A DNA stretch of 64,000 nucleotides, from positions 1-64,000 of the forward strand of contig CAZDSU010000005.1 in assembly GCA_964508135.1 (NCBI GenBank), read 5' to 3'. The first letter of the stretch is position 1. Each line of letters starts with the position of its first letter. The notes under the pieces were generated by a model. That model had not been told where the DNA came from, did no database searches, and was given only the letters and a program-made list of their open reading frames with translations. The position numbers were made by a program, and so were the translations under genes. This stretch comes from UBA6168 sp964508135 (GTDB lineage: Bacteria > Bacteroidota > Bacteroidia > Chitinophagales > Saprospiraceae). Shown in pieces: positions 1 through 7,960 of this stretch.

Positions 1-65
1 ACTATTGTTGTGGCGACCACAAATATCGCCATAACTTAATCGTGCAGTATCAAAATTTTTGCCTT

Positions 66-482
66 ATGAAAAAGATTACTCCCCTTTTCCTGTTGGCTTT
101 CCTACTTTCCCGCAGCGCTCCGGCGCAAATCTGGGAAACCCAAAACCACAACTTGCCCGAGCCACAATTCGGATTGTACTTGGACGTAGTTACTGCAAAC
201 GCCGCATGGATGGCGGTCCAGGGCGGCGATTTTACCAGGTGCCCATGGGAATTCAATGCACCACGGAACACATTTGCAAAAACGGCAGATGGGCAAATCT
301 GAGCAAGCGGCACCTACCCAAACAGTGGCGTTGCCTTCCTAACAAGATTGACCGCCTTGGATACCAATCAAGCCTGGCAGTTCTTGTGATTCCTTGACTT
401 GAGCGGTCTTCCGGCAGGGCTGTATTTGGTCAATTTGAGCAATGAGACGGGCAGTTATTCTGCTAAGGTTTTGAAACAATGA
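66..482 (+). pseudogene. Decayed T9SS-exported protein (signal peptide and sorting domain remain)
   Basis: A single reading frame runs from the ATG at 66 to the TGA at 480-482 but holds two in-frame TGA stops (300-302 and 387-389). Before the first stop there is a clear signal peptide (MKKITPLFLLAFLL...APAQ) and then text like that of secreted BNR/YCF48-type repeat proteins (AWMAVQGGDFTR, FAKTADG). Between the stops lies SGTYPNSGVAFLTRLTALD, and after the second stop the frame ends with a typical T9SS sorting tail (LSGLPAGLYLVNLSN... KVLKQ). Only about 138 codons remain, so the middle of the gene seems deleted as well as punctuated by stops. The leader around the start (AAAATTTTTGYCTTATGAAAAA) resembles that of the esterase gene at 7961. 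A sequencing error could explain one stop, hardly two plus the missing core. Confidence 0.6.
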
Positions 483-647
483 AAACCTGCATGCCTGCAC
501 GGTTACATAGCTGCCCAACCATGTAGCCGTGCAGCAATACCAGCCTGCCCCATTGACTTTCATCATTGCCCCATCCTGAAGGACGCGGTTAAATTAGCTT
601 CCTCAAAATCCACCGCTTTGCAAACCTCTAATCATTTCACTCGCCTC
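483..647. other. Intergenic stretch upstream of HTCS1
   Basis: This short stretch holds no gene. An in-frame TTG at 618 could also start the downstream sensor, but ATG 648 gives a cleaner signal peptide. No convincing promoter or terminator was seen. Confidence 0.3.
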
Positions 648-3600
648 ATGTATGCAACGGCACTGCTTGCTGTTGCAGTTTTTTTGCCCGCCCAGACCAC
701 CAACCGGGCCATTAATGCCGGCCTACCCACACCCATCGTTTTCCAAACCCCGGACCTCGAAATCTTCCTTATCGAAGAAAGCAGCGACCGCTTAGCCTGG
801 CTCGCCACCAACCGCGGGATTTACGCTTTCGACGGCGCCTTTTTCCGAAAAATTCCCCACTCGAAAAGCGGCGAGTTTTCTGCTGTGGACGCCGGGCAAA
901 TCAACGACTTGTTTTTGGACGAGGAAAAGGGGCAACTTTGGGTTGCCTCCCAAGCGGGCGCCAGCGTGTTCGACCTGAAAACGGAAACCTTTACCGACCA
1001 CATTTTTTACCGAAAAGAGTCCGCGGGAGACACCGACGGGGAATGCACTGCCATTTTCAAAGACCGGCAGGACACACTTTGGTTCAGCGTGATGGGGCTG
1101 GGATTGGTGCGGTACGACACGGCGTTCCGTTTTTTCCCCAAACGAATCATCAGCCCTGGCGACTTTACCGGCTTTTTCCAAATCGCAGCCGACCCGGCGG
1201 CGGACAGCATCCTCTGGCTGGCGGGCGGTCCCACCGGTTTGACCCGCTTTAACACAGCCACCGGCACGTACTTTTTCCCCGACCGGAAGCCGCCCGAGGA
1301 GAGCCAACTCAGCCTTATTTTGACTGCCGTTTTCCCGGTGAAAGACAAAATCTTTCTTGGCAGCACCTGGCGGAACGGCTGCACCATTTACGACGTCCGG
1401 GAAAGGCGGTTCAGGGATTTGGAGGTCGGGGGCGCCAGGTTCGCAGGCGTGGACTTAAAGTTCGGCAGTTTCCAGCCCCGCTCCCCGACGACGATTTGGG
1501 GTTTCAGCGACGGGGGCATGGCAGTCATCGACACGGAGCGGGAGGCGCTGACCGATTTTTTCCCCTACCGCTACCCGGCGGGGACCGAACACAGGAACCA
1601 ATGCGTGCGCCCCAACCACATCTGGGTAGCCTCTACCGAAGGCCTGTTGTTTTACGACTTCAGGCGGTACACGGTAGAAAACCACCGCTTCCCGCGGGAG
1701 CCACACAAGCTCGGTATTTTGACCTCCGTTTTGGAACAAGAGCAAGGCGGCAGGTTGTGGGCAGCGTTCCAGAGTAGCGATTTCATCTACGACTACGACC
1801 GGGCGAGCCGTAGTTTCAAGACCATTCGCCGTCATAAAAAAAGCCGCCGTGATGCCCCTAACACATTGTTGCGCCTGCAGGACGGCCGTCTGATAGCCAA
1901 CGGCGATGGCGGCGCCTTCGAGTTGAGGGATGGCAAACTCACCGCCCTCGACTGGCTAGACGAATTGGTTTTTTCAAAAAACATACAACTCGGCAGGCTC
2001 TCCCAAAGCCGGGACGGGAGCCTCTGGGTGAACACCCGCTTTGGAGGTTTTTACAAAATTGACCCCAACACCGGGCAGTACAGCGACTGCCTGGCAGGGA
2101 AACAATCCCATTCCATGGCAGGCTACTTCATGGACAGCCGGGACAACTTCTGGCTATCGGATAATGGTTTTTCGTTCTTCAACCCCCGCACTGACAGCCT
2201 GCTTCACTTCCCCTACCTGCCCGGCGAGCGGCTGACGTCGCACCATCCGAGGGGCTACGAAGAAGACGGCGAAGGCAACATCTGGCTCTCCGACATCCGG
2301 GTGGGCGGCTTGATGAAAGTGGACCCCCGGCATCTGGAAAAAGGCATCGTCCAACGTTTCGACGCCCAAACCGGTTCGAAAAACAACCTCATGCGCTCGC
2401 TGAAAAAAGACCCCCGGGGGCGCATCTGGGCAGTGACCGAGGGCGGCTTGCAGGTGTTCGACCCAAAAACAAGCGACTTTCGGCTCTTCGGCGAGGCGGC
2501 GGGATTTCAACTGAGGGATGAAGGGAACCCCCTCATTTCCAACCTCACGCCCTCCTACCTCACGCTGCTTTCTTCCGGTGAAATGCTGGTGGGCTACAAG
2601 GACGGGTTCGCCATTTTCCACCCCGACAGCCTGACCGAAAACCGGGAGCTGCCGAAGCCCTACCTGCTGTCCATGTCCGCCAACGAGCGGAAACTGACGC
2701 AGGGAATTTCGTTTGGCGCTGCCTCGCCGATGAAGCTGGCCCACCGGCAGAATGTCCTCGAGTTCGAGTTTTCGAGCATCGCATTTTACGAACCTAAAAA
2801 AATCCGTTACCGCTACCGGCTGTTGGGTTTCGACAAAAACTGGGTGGAGACGGAGCGCCGCTTCCTGCGCTACACCCACCTGCCGCCGGGCGAGTACAGC
2901 TTTCAACTGCTGGCACTCAACAGCGACGGCTACCACGCCAAACAGCCGCTGGAGTGGCAGTTCCGCATCCTGCCGCCCTGGTGGGCAACCTGGTGGGCCT
3001 ACCTTGCCTACCTGTCGCTCGCCGTCACCGCCGCTTACGCTTTTTATTTTTACAAAAAACGCCGCTGGCAAATACAATCGCAGTTGGAAATGGAGCACCG
3101 GGAAGCCGAAAGATTGAAGGAACTCGACTCGGTGAAAACGAAACTCTACACCAACATCACCCACGAGTTCCGCACGCCGCTGACCGTCATTTTGGGCATG
3201 GTGAAACAAATCAAAGACAATCCGAAAGACTGGTACTCGGAGGGCTTGCAAATGATAGAGCGCAATGGTCGCAGTCTGCTGCGCCTCGTCAACCAGATGC
3301 TCGACCTGTCGAAACTGGAAGCCGGGGCCATGCCGGTACACCTCGTGCAGGGCGATGTGGTTGCCTTTTTGAAATACCTCCTCGAAAGTTTTCACTCCCT
3401 TGCCGCCGAGAAAGGCATCACCCTGCAATTCCACTCCGGCCGGGAGGCGCTCGTCATGGACTACGACCCCGACAAGGTGCAAAAAATCGTTTCCAACCTG
3501 TTGTCCAATGCGGTGAAGTTTACGCCCGAAGGCGGGCAGGTGGTAGCCCGGCTCTCCAGAGCCGGAAGCGGCACTCCCGGCTCTGGAGAGCCGGGCTACT

Positions 3601-4748
3601 TGTGCCTTTCCGTCTCCGACACCGGCCCCGGCATCCCGCCGGACAAGCTGTCCTTCGTCTTCGACCGCTTTTACCAGGCAGACGGCGAGGCGACCCGCAA
3701 AGCCGAAGGCGCCGGCATCGGGCTGGCCCTGACGAAGGAGTTGGTGAAACTGCTCGGCGGGGAAATTTCGGTGAAAAGCGAAATAGGCCAGGGCACGGAA
3801 TTCGTGGTACGGTTGCCGGTAAAACAATCGCCCCCACCCCTGACCCCTAAAGGGGAACCATATCTGCCACATCCTGCTGAAAATTTTGAGAAAATTTCCT
3901 CGGTACTTCCCGATTTAGGTCCCCCTTTAGGGGTCAGGGGTCCAAGCCACGAGGGAAACAATCCAACCATCCAGCAATCCAGCAATCCAACAATCCAACA
4001 ATCCAACAATCTTTTAATCGTCGAAGACAACCCCGACGTGGTACGCTACCTGCAATCCATCCTTTTAGAAAGCTACCGCATCGAGGTGGCGCCCGACGGT
4101 CGCTCAGGCATCGAAAAAGCCATCGAGACCGTGCCCGACATCATCATCTCCGACGTGATGATGCCCGAAGCGGACGGCTACGAACTCTGCGAAACACTGA
4201 AAAAAGACGAGCGCACCAGCCATATCCCCATCATTTTGCTGACGGCAAAAGCCGACGCCGCCTCCCGCCTCGAGGGCTTGGAATGCGGAGCGGATGCTTA
4301 TTTGGCGAAGCCCTTCGACAAGGAAGAACTGCTCGTGCGGCTGCGAAAAATGGTGGAGTTGAGAAAAACCTTGCAGCAGCGCTACGCCAACGGGATGAAA
4401 AAAGTTTTACCGCTCGACCGGCGTTTTCGTGCGGAAGACGAGTTTATGAAAAAACTGCTGGAAATACTGGAAGACCGCTACGCCGATGAAACCTTCGACG
4501 TGCCCGAACTTTGCCAAGCCCTGTGCATGAGCCGGGCGCAGTGTTATCGCAAAATCACGGCGCTCACCGGCAAGCCTGCCGCGCACCTGCTGCGCACTTT
4601 CCGCCTGCAAAAAGCTAAGGCGCTCCTCGCAACTTCCGCGCTCAACATTTCGCAGGTCGCTTTAGAGGTGGGCTTCAAAGACCTGGCACATTTCAGCCGC
4701 TCATTTCACCAGGAATTTGGCGTGAGTCCGAGTGAAATCAGGAAATGA
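648..4748 (+). CDS. Hybrid two-component system sensor/regulator (HTCS1)
   Basis: One-protein two-component system of the Bacteroidota HTCS type, about 1366 aa from ATG 648 (TTG 618 is an alternative). Order: signal peptide (ALLAVAVFLPAQ), a long periplasmic region of Reg_prop beta-propeller repeats (units such as LWVASQAG, IWLSDIRVGG), a Y_Y_Y domain near residues 690-775, one membrane helix near 780-802, a HisKA dimerisation domain with the phospho-acceptor His about residue 839 (ITHEFRTPL), HATPase_c with N box (NLLSNAVKF) and DTGPGIP, a receiver domain with Asp about 1169 (ISDVMMP), and a C-terminal AraC-type HTH. Such proteins usually bind glycan fragments in the periplasm and activate nearby polysaccharide-use genes; the adjacent secreted TIM-barrel gene is a candidate target (inference). 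Oddities: an in-frame palindrome inside the ATPase domain and a repeat-derived linker before the receiver domain. Confidence 0.93.
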   Translation: MYATALLAVAVFLPAQTTNRAINAGLPTPIVFQTPDLEIFLIEESSDRLAWLATNRGIYAFDGAFFRKIPHSKSGEFSAVDAGQINDLFLDEEKGQLWVASQAGASVFDLKTETFTDHIFYRKESAGDTDGECTAIFKDRQDTLWFSVMGLGLVRYDTAFRFFPKRIISPGDFTGFFQIAADPAADSILWLAGGPTGLTRFNTATGTYFFPDRKPPEESQLSLILTAVFPVKDKIFLGSTWRNGCTIYDVRERRFRDLEVGGARFAGVDLKFGSFQPRSPTTIWGFSDGGMAVIDTEREALTDFFPYRYPAGTEHRNQCVRPNHIWVASTEGLLFYDFRRYTVENHRFPREPHKLGILTSVLEQEQGGRLWAAFQSSDFIYDYDRASRSFKTIRRHKKSRRDAPNTLLRLQDGRLIANGDGGAFELRDGKLTALDWLDELVFSKNIQLGRLSQSRDGSLWVNTRFGGFYKIDPNTGQYSDCLAGKQSHSMAGYFMDSRDNFWLSDNGFSFFNPRTDSLLHFPYLPGERLTSHHPRGYEEDGEGNIWLSDIRVGGLMKVDPRHLEKGIVQRFDAQTGSKNNLMRSLKKDPRGRIWAVTEGGLQVFDPKTSDFRLFGEAAGFQLRDEGNPLISNLTPSYLTLLSSGEMLVGYKDGFAIFHPDSLTENRELPKPYLLSMSANERKLTQGISFGAASPMKLAHRQNVLEFEFSSIAFYEPKKIRYRYRLLGFDKNWVETERRFLRYTHLPPGEYSFQLLALNSDGYHAKQPLEWQFRILPPWWATWWAYLAYLSLAVTAAYAFYFYKKRRWQIQSQLEMEHREAERLKELDSVKTKLYTNITHEFRTPLTVILGMVKQIKDNPKDWYSEGLQMIERNGRSLLRLVNQMLDLSKLEAGAMPVHLVQGDVVAFLKYLLESFHSLAAEKGITLQFHSGREALVMDYDPDKVQKIVSNLLSNAVKFTPEGGQVVARLSRAGSGTPGSGEPGYLCLSVSDTGPGIPPDKLSFVFDRFYQADGEATRKAEGAGIGLALTKELVKLLGGEISVKSEIGQGTEFVVRLPVKQSPPPLTPKGEPYLPHPAENFEKISSVLPDLGPPLGVRGPSHEGNNPTIQQSSNPTIQQSNNLLIVEDNPDVVRYLQSILLESYRIEVAPDGRSGIEKAIETVPDIIISDVMMPEADGYELCETLKKDERTSHIPIILLTAKADAASRLEGLECGADAYLAKPFDKEELLVRLRKMVELRKTLQQRYANGMKKVLPLDRRFRAEDEFMKKLLEILEDRYADETFDVPELCQALCMSRAQCYRKITALTGKPAAHLLRTFRLQKAKALLATSALNISQVALEVGFKDLAHFSRSFHQEFGVSPSEIRK
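3543..3599. repeat. In-frame perfect palindrome inside HTCS1 ATPase domain
   Basis: Two 23-bp arms (3543-3565 and 3577-3599) are exact reverse complements around an 11-nt loop. The arm begins GTAGCCCGGCTCTCC. The element is translated in frame as about 19 residues (SRAGSGTPGSGEPGY) between two beta strands of the HATPase_c domain, just before the DTGPGIP motif. The reading frame is kept. Confidence 0.85.
3837..4013. repeat. Inverted repeat plus octamer array encoding the HTCS1 linker
   Basis: Arms 3837-3859 and 3918-3940 (arm starts CCCCTGACCCCTAAAGGGG) are inverted copies with one mismatch. Directly after them, about 3961-4011, are six tandem octamers of the form ATCCARCA. All is translated in frame, giving a low-complexity linker (NPTIQQSS, NPTIQQSN) between the kinase core and the receiver domain. 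Confidence 0.8.
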
Positions 4749-4810
4749 GACACTGGGACAAGCATTTGAGACGCAGTGACAAATTCCTGCCTGGCTGAAA
4801 ATGCAATTTG
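4641..4810 (+). repeat. 170-bp direct repeat, copy 1 (3' end of HTCS1 and flank)
   Basis: Positions 4641-4810 match 7661-7830 with a constant offset of 3020 bp and no gaps. The copy covers the last 35 codons of HTCS1 (AraC HTH recognition region) and 62 bp past its stop. The non-coding part after the stop is identical; the coding part differs at a modest number of bases. Confidence 0.9.
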
Positions 4811-4909
4811 CCGCTGATTTATAGATGCTGTCCTCACAACTTCAGGGGGTCAACTAAAAACTATCCTATTGCCAAAGCCTGGATTTTTTTCATCAAAAAC
4901 ATTTACGCC

Positions 4910-7612
4910 ATGAAAACAACCACGAATCTGGCATCCAATCAAGTTCACTCATTTAATCAATGTCTTTTGCTCGTTGCACTGGCTTTCTTTGCAGGCATGG
5001 TTCCAATGAATGCGCAGGGGGCGCTCGAACCTGGCAGGCTTGCCATTTATTTCGGATTCCCAAGCGCCGTAAACGGCGCCGCCGGCGACGTCAACGCCGC
5101 CGCCGCTGTCTTCGATGATTACGATGTCGTCCTGTTTGGCGCATGGTTGCACCTCCCACAGCACGACCCCGGCGACCCGGGCAGCAATCCGTTTTTTGAC
5201 AATGGCTGTACGCAAAATGCGCATTTCGACCACAACAACACGGCGGCAATCATTTCGCTGCTCACCCCCGCCACTGTAGTGTACGGCTATGTCTCCATTG
5301 GCGGAGAAAACACCGCCCGAATATGTCCTTCCACCGCGCCGACCCCCACCCCGTTGAGCGAAATGGAGATACAAACCGCCATTGACCAGTGGGATGCCAT
5401 GGGCGTGACCGGCATTTTTTTCGATGAAGCAGGTTATGATTTTGGAACCACCCGTGCACGCCAGAACACGGCCATCAACTATGCCCACTCCAAAGGGCTT
5501 TCTGTTTTCATCAATGCCTTTAATCCCGACGATATTTTCAGCGATGAAGCAGTTGGGAATGTGGTCTATCCTTTTGGAAGCAACCTGGGCGGCCAACCCT
5601 CCAGTGTGCCAATGAACCCAACTGGCGAGCCTACTTCCTTGGGCGCCAATGATATTTTCCTCCTGGAAAGCTTTCAGGTCATCCACGGAAACTTTCAGGA
5701 TGCCGGTTTTTGGGAAGACCTTGCTGATAAATCATTGTATTACAAAAACCTGCACGGCGCTAAAGTGGCAACGATTACCACGATTTCCGACATCCTGCCT
5801 CCGGGTCCCTGCAACGCACAATTTGACCAAGCCAAATTTGACTATGCCTGGTGGTCAACATTCGTCCACGGTTTCGACTATATGGGCTGGGGCGAGCCTA
5901 ACGCTTTTTCCGCCTCCGGTCCCTGCGACGCGCAACTGCCCTGGCATACGCCCCCGCTTACCGGAGGCTCGGGCTTGTCCTTTACGTCGCCCGTGGTCAC
6001 CCACGACCTGGATATTCACACCCGTGCGACGGATGCCGGATTGATTGAACTCAACACTACTGCGCACACGGGCCAGTTCACGAGCCTGCCAGTGCCGCCC
6101 CCTCCTCCCGGCCCCGGCATTCCTCCTCCCGCTGACATGGTCGCCTGGTGGCATGGCGATGCGGATGCAACGGACCTGGCAGGGGCGAACGATGGGTCCT
6201 TGATACCCTCCAAGTCCTGGTTCGCTCCCGGAAAAGTGGACGAGGCTTTCAGTTTCGACGGGTTCAACGATTTCATCCCCTTCGGAACAGGCCCTTCGCT
6301 CACCGGAACCGGGCCCTTCACCATTGATGCTTGGGTCAAAACTGCCGGTCCTTCAGGTACCATCATTCAGCAGCGGGATGCCACCCCTTTCGGTTACGAT
6401 GGCGAATATGCGCTCTACATCAGCGGGGGCAAGGTTTGTTGTTACACCTATGATGCTACCAATGGTTTTGGGTTAAACTTTTGTTCCAACCAATCCGTGG
6501 ACGATGGCAACTTCCACCTCCTCGCGCTCACCCGCGACGCCGGTGGCACAGGCACTATTTTCATTGACGGCGTTGCCGCCAATTCCATGACCGGCCCTTC
6601 CACCAACCTGCAACCGCTTGGCGTTTTCCTGGGAGCGGACAAGCGGGACAATGCCCTGTTTTTTAAAGGCATTATTGATGAAGTTGAATTATTTACCAGG
6701 GATCTCGCTCAGGCTGAAATTCTGGCTATTTACGATGCGGGGCCTGCAGGCAAAGCCAAATCGGATATTGCGCCGCCCGATGTTGTTTGTCAAAACATCA
6801 CCGTCCAATTGGACGCCAACGGCGCCGCCAGCATTCAACCCGCTGACCTCGACGGCGGAACCTCCGACAACAGCGGCGCATTTTCACTCAGCATCACCGC
6901 TGGACCAACCAGCTATGGCTGCGACGACACCGACGAAACTTACACCCTTACCCTGACCGCAACGGATGCGGCAGGCAACTCCGCCAGTTGCGATGCTGAA
7001 GTAACCGTCAGCGACGACAACTTGCCCGACGACGACTGCGACGGCGTAGCCAACACCTGCGACCTGTGCGACGGCGGCGACGATTCCGTGGACAACAACG
7101 GCGACGATCTGCCCGATTGCGCCTTCCCACCTGCTTGCGCTGGCATACTCCCGGCTTGGAAATGTGGTAATAACAAAGTTAAAGTCTGCCACATCCCGCC
7201 CGGCAATCCTCAAAATGCCAATACCATTTGCATAAATTGTAATGCTTTAACGACGCACATCGCCCATGGCGATTATCTCGGTCCTTGCGGCAATGCGCCA
7301 TGTCCACAAAATCTACTCATGCCCGGCACCGCTCAAAATGGGGTGTTTGAAACAGCAGGTCCTCTTTCGTTGGAAATATTTCCCAATCCTGCAAAAGACC
7401 AGGTCAACATTCATCTGCATGGCATGAATGCCGAAGCCGTCGTGACCATTCACGATTCGTTTGGTCGCTTAGTTTGGATGAAACGGAGCGACGATAGTCA
7501 GGCTTCGTTCGTCCTGGATATTTCTGATAGCCGCTTCGGCGCTGGAATATACTTGGTGAGCGCCGTCTCGGCTGCTGAAAAAGTATCCGGGCGTTTGGTC
7601 GTAATAAAATAA
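4910..7612 (+). CDS. T9SS-secreted TIM-barrel (GH114-like?) protein with LamG domain
   Basis: About 900 aa, started at ATG 4910 because a signal peptide follows (LLLVALAFFAGMVPMNAQG). The N-terminal third (residues about 40-370) looks like a TIM-barrel glycosidase fold, with acidic residues at a strand end (GVTGIFFDEAGYDFG) reminiscent of GH114-type endo-galactosaminidase-like proteins; this family call is tentative. A proline-rich linker leads into a LamG/concanavalin-like domain (VAWWHGDADATDLAG, FTIDAWVKT), then an HYR-like segment (PPDVVCQNITVQLD), a Cys/His-rich motif (KVKVCHIPPGNP ... HIAHGDYLGPC) and a T9SS sorting domain (LEIFPNPAKDQVNIH ... RLVVIK). The protein should be exported and released or surface-anchored. 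It follows HTCS1 on the same strand. Confidence 0.75.
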   Translation: MKTTTNLASNQVHSFNQCLLLVALAFFAGMVPMNAQGALEPGRLAIYFGFPSAVNGAAGDVNAAAAVFDDYDVVLFGAWLHLPQHDPGDPGSNPFFDNGCTQNAHFDHNNTAAIISLLTPATVVYGYVSIGGENTARICPSTAPTPTPLSEMEIQTAIDQWDAMGVTGIFFDEAGYDFGTTRARQNTAINYAHSKGLSVFINAFNPDDIFSDEAVGNVVYPFGSNLGGQPSSVPMNPTGEPTSLGANDIFLLESFQVIHGNFQDAGFWEDLADKSLYYKNLHGAKVATITTISDILPPGPCNAQFDQAKFDYAWWSTFVHGFDYMGWGEPNAFSASGPCDAQLPWHTPPLTGGSGLSFTSPVVTHDLDIHTRATDAGLIELNTTAHTGQFTSLPVPPPPPGPGIPPPADMVAWWHGDADATDLAGANDGSLIPSKSWFAPGKVDEAFSFDGFNDFIPFGTGPSLTGTGPFTIDAWVKTAGPSGTIIQQRDATPFGYDGEYALYISGGKVCCYTYDATNGFGLNFCSNQSVDDGNFHLLALTRDAGGTGTIFIDGVAANSMTGPSTNLQPLGVFLGADKRDNALFFKGIIDEVELFTRDLAQAEILAIYDAGPAGKAKSDIAPPDVVCQNITVQLDANGAASIQPADLDGGTSDNSGAFSLSITAGPTSYGCDDTDETYTLTLTATDAAGNSASCDAEVTVSDDNLPDDDCDGVANTCDLCDGGDDSVDNNGDDLPDCAFPPACAGILPAWKCGNNKVKVCHIPPGNPQNANTICINCNALTTHIAHGDYLGPCGNAPCPQNLLMPGTAQNGVFETAGPLSLEIFPNPAKDQVNIHLHGMNAEAVVTIHDSFGRLVWMKRSDDSQASFVLDISDSRFGAGIYLVSAVSAAEKVSGRLVVIK

Positions 7613-7654
7613 GCCGGCGATTTTCTTTATCGCTTCCGTGGTGGAATTGAGATA

Positions 7655-7768
7655 ATGAAACTGAATGTTTCCCAAGTCGCCCCGGAGGTGGGCTTCAAAG
7701 ACCCGGCGCATTTCAGCCGCTCTTTTCACCAGGAATTTGGCGTGAGTCCGAGTGAAATCAGGAAATGA
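7655..7768 (+). pseudogene. Orphan 3' fragment of an HTCS gene (AraC HTH end)
   Basis: The frame from ATG 7655 to TGA 7766-7768 encodes only the last 37 or so residues of an AraC-type HTH (VGFKDPAHFSRSFHQEFG ... EIRK), nearly identical to the C terminus of HTCS1. It lacks every upstream domain and starts abruptly within the HTH, so it is a duplicated fragment rather than a working gene. Confidence 0.8.
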
Positions 7769-7830
7769 GACACTGGGACAAGCATTTGAGACGCAGTGAC
7801 AAATTCCTGCCTGGCTGAAAATGCAATTTG
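7661..7830 (+). repeat. 170-bp direct repeat, copy 2
   Basis: Second copy of the repeat at 4641-4810. The two copies flank the whole secreted TIM-barrel/LamG gene, as left by a segmental duplication or an insertion between duplicated ends. Confidence 0.9.
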
Positions 7831-7960
7831 CTTCAGATTTTTGATGACGTCATCGCATCCCACTTTGTCGCTTCTCCTCGAAGAATGAGAAAAACCTCCT
7901 CCATTCACCCTGTCTGCTTCCGTCTCGACGGCTGGAAGCGAGGCATAAAATTTTTGTCTT
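7831..7960. other. Intergenic stretch before the tandem esterase gene
   Basis: No gene is visible between the end of the duplicated HTCS fragment and ATG 7961. The last 30 bases resemble the leader of the decayed gene at 66. Confidence 0.3.

Noticed and set aside
2154..3872. 572-codon open frame on the minus strand
   Set aside because: It is antisense to the HisKA/HATPase part of HTCS1, has no recognisable domain and reflects codon bias of the real gene.
3961..4011. Octamer array considered as a regulatory direct repeat
   Set aside because: It lies in the middle of an intact reading frame and is translated as linker.
4949..5686. 245-codon minus-strand frame
   Set aside because: Shadow of the TIM-barrel gene on the other strand, with no domain.
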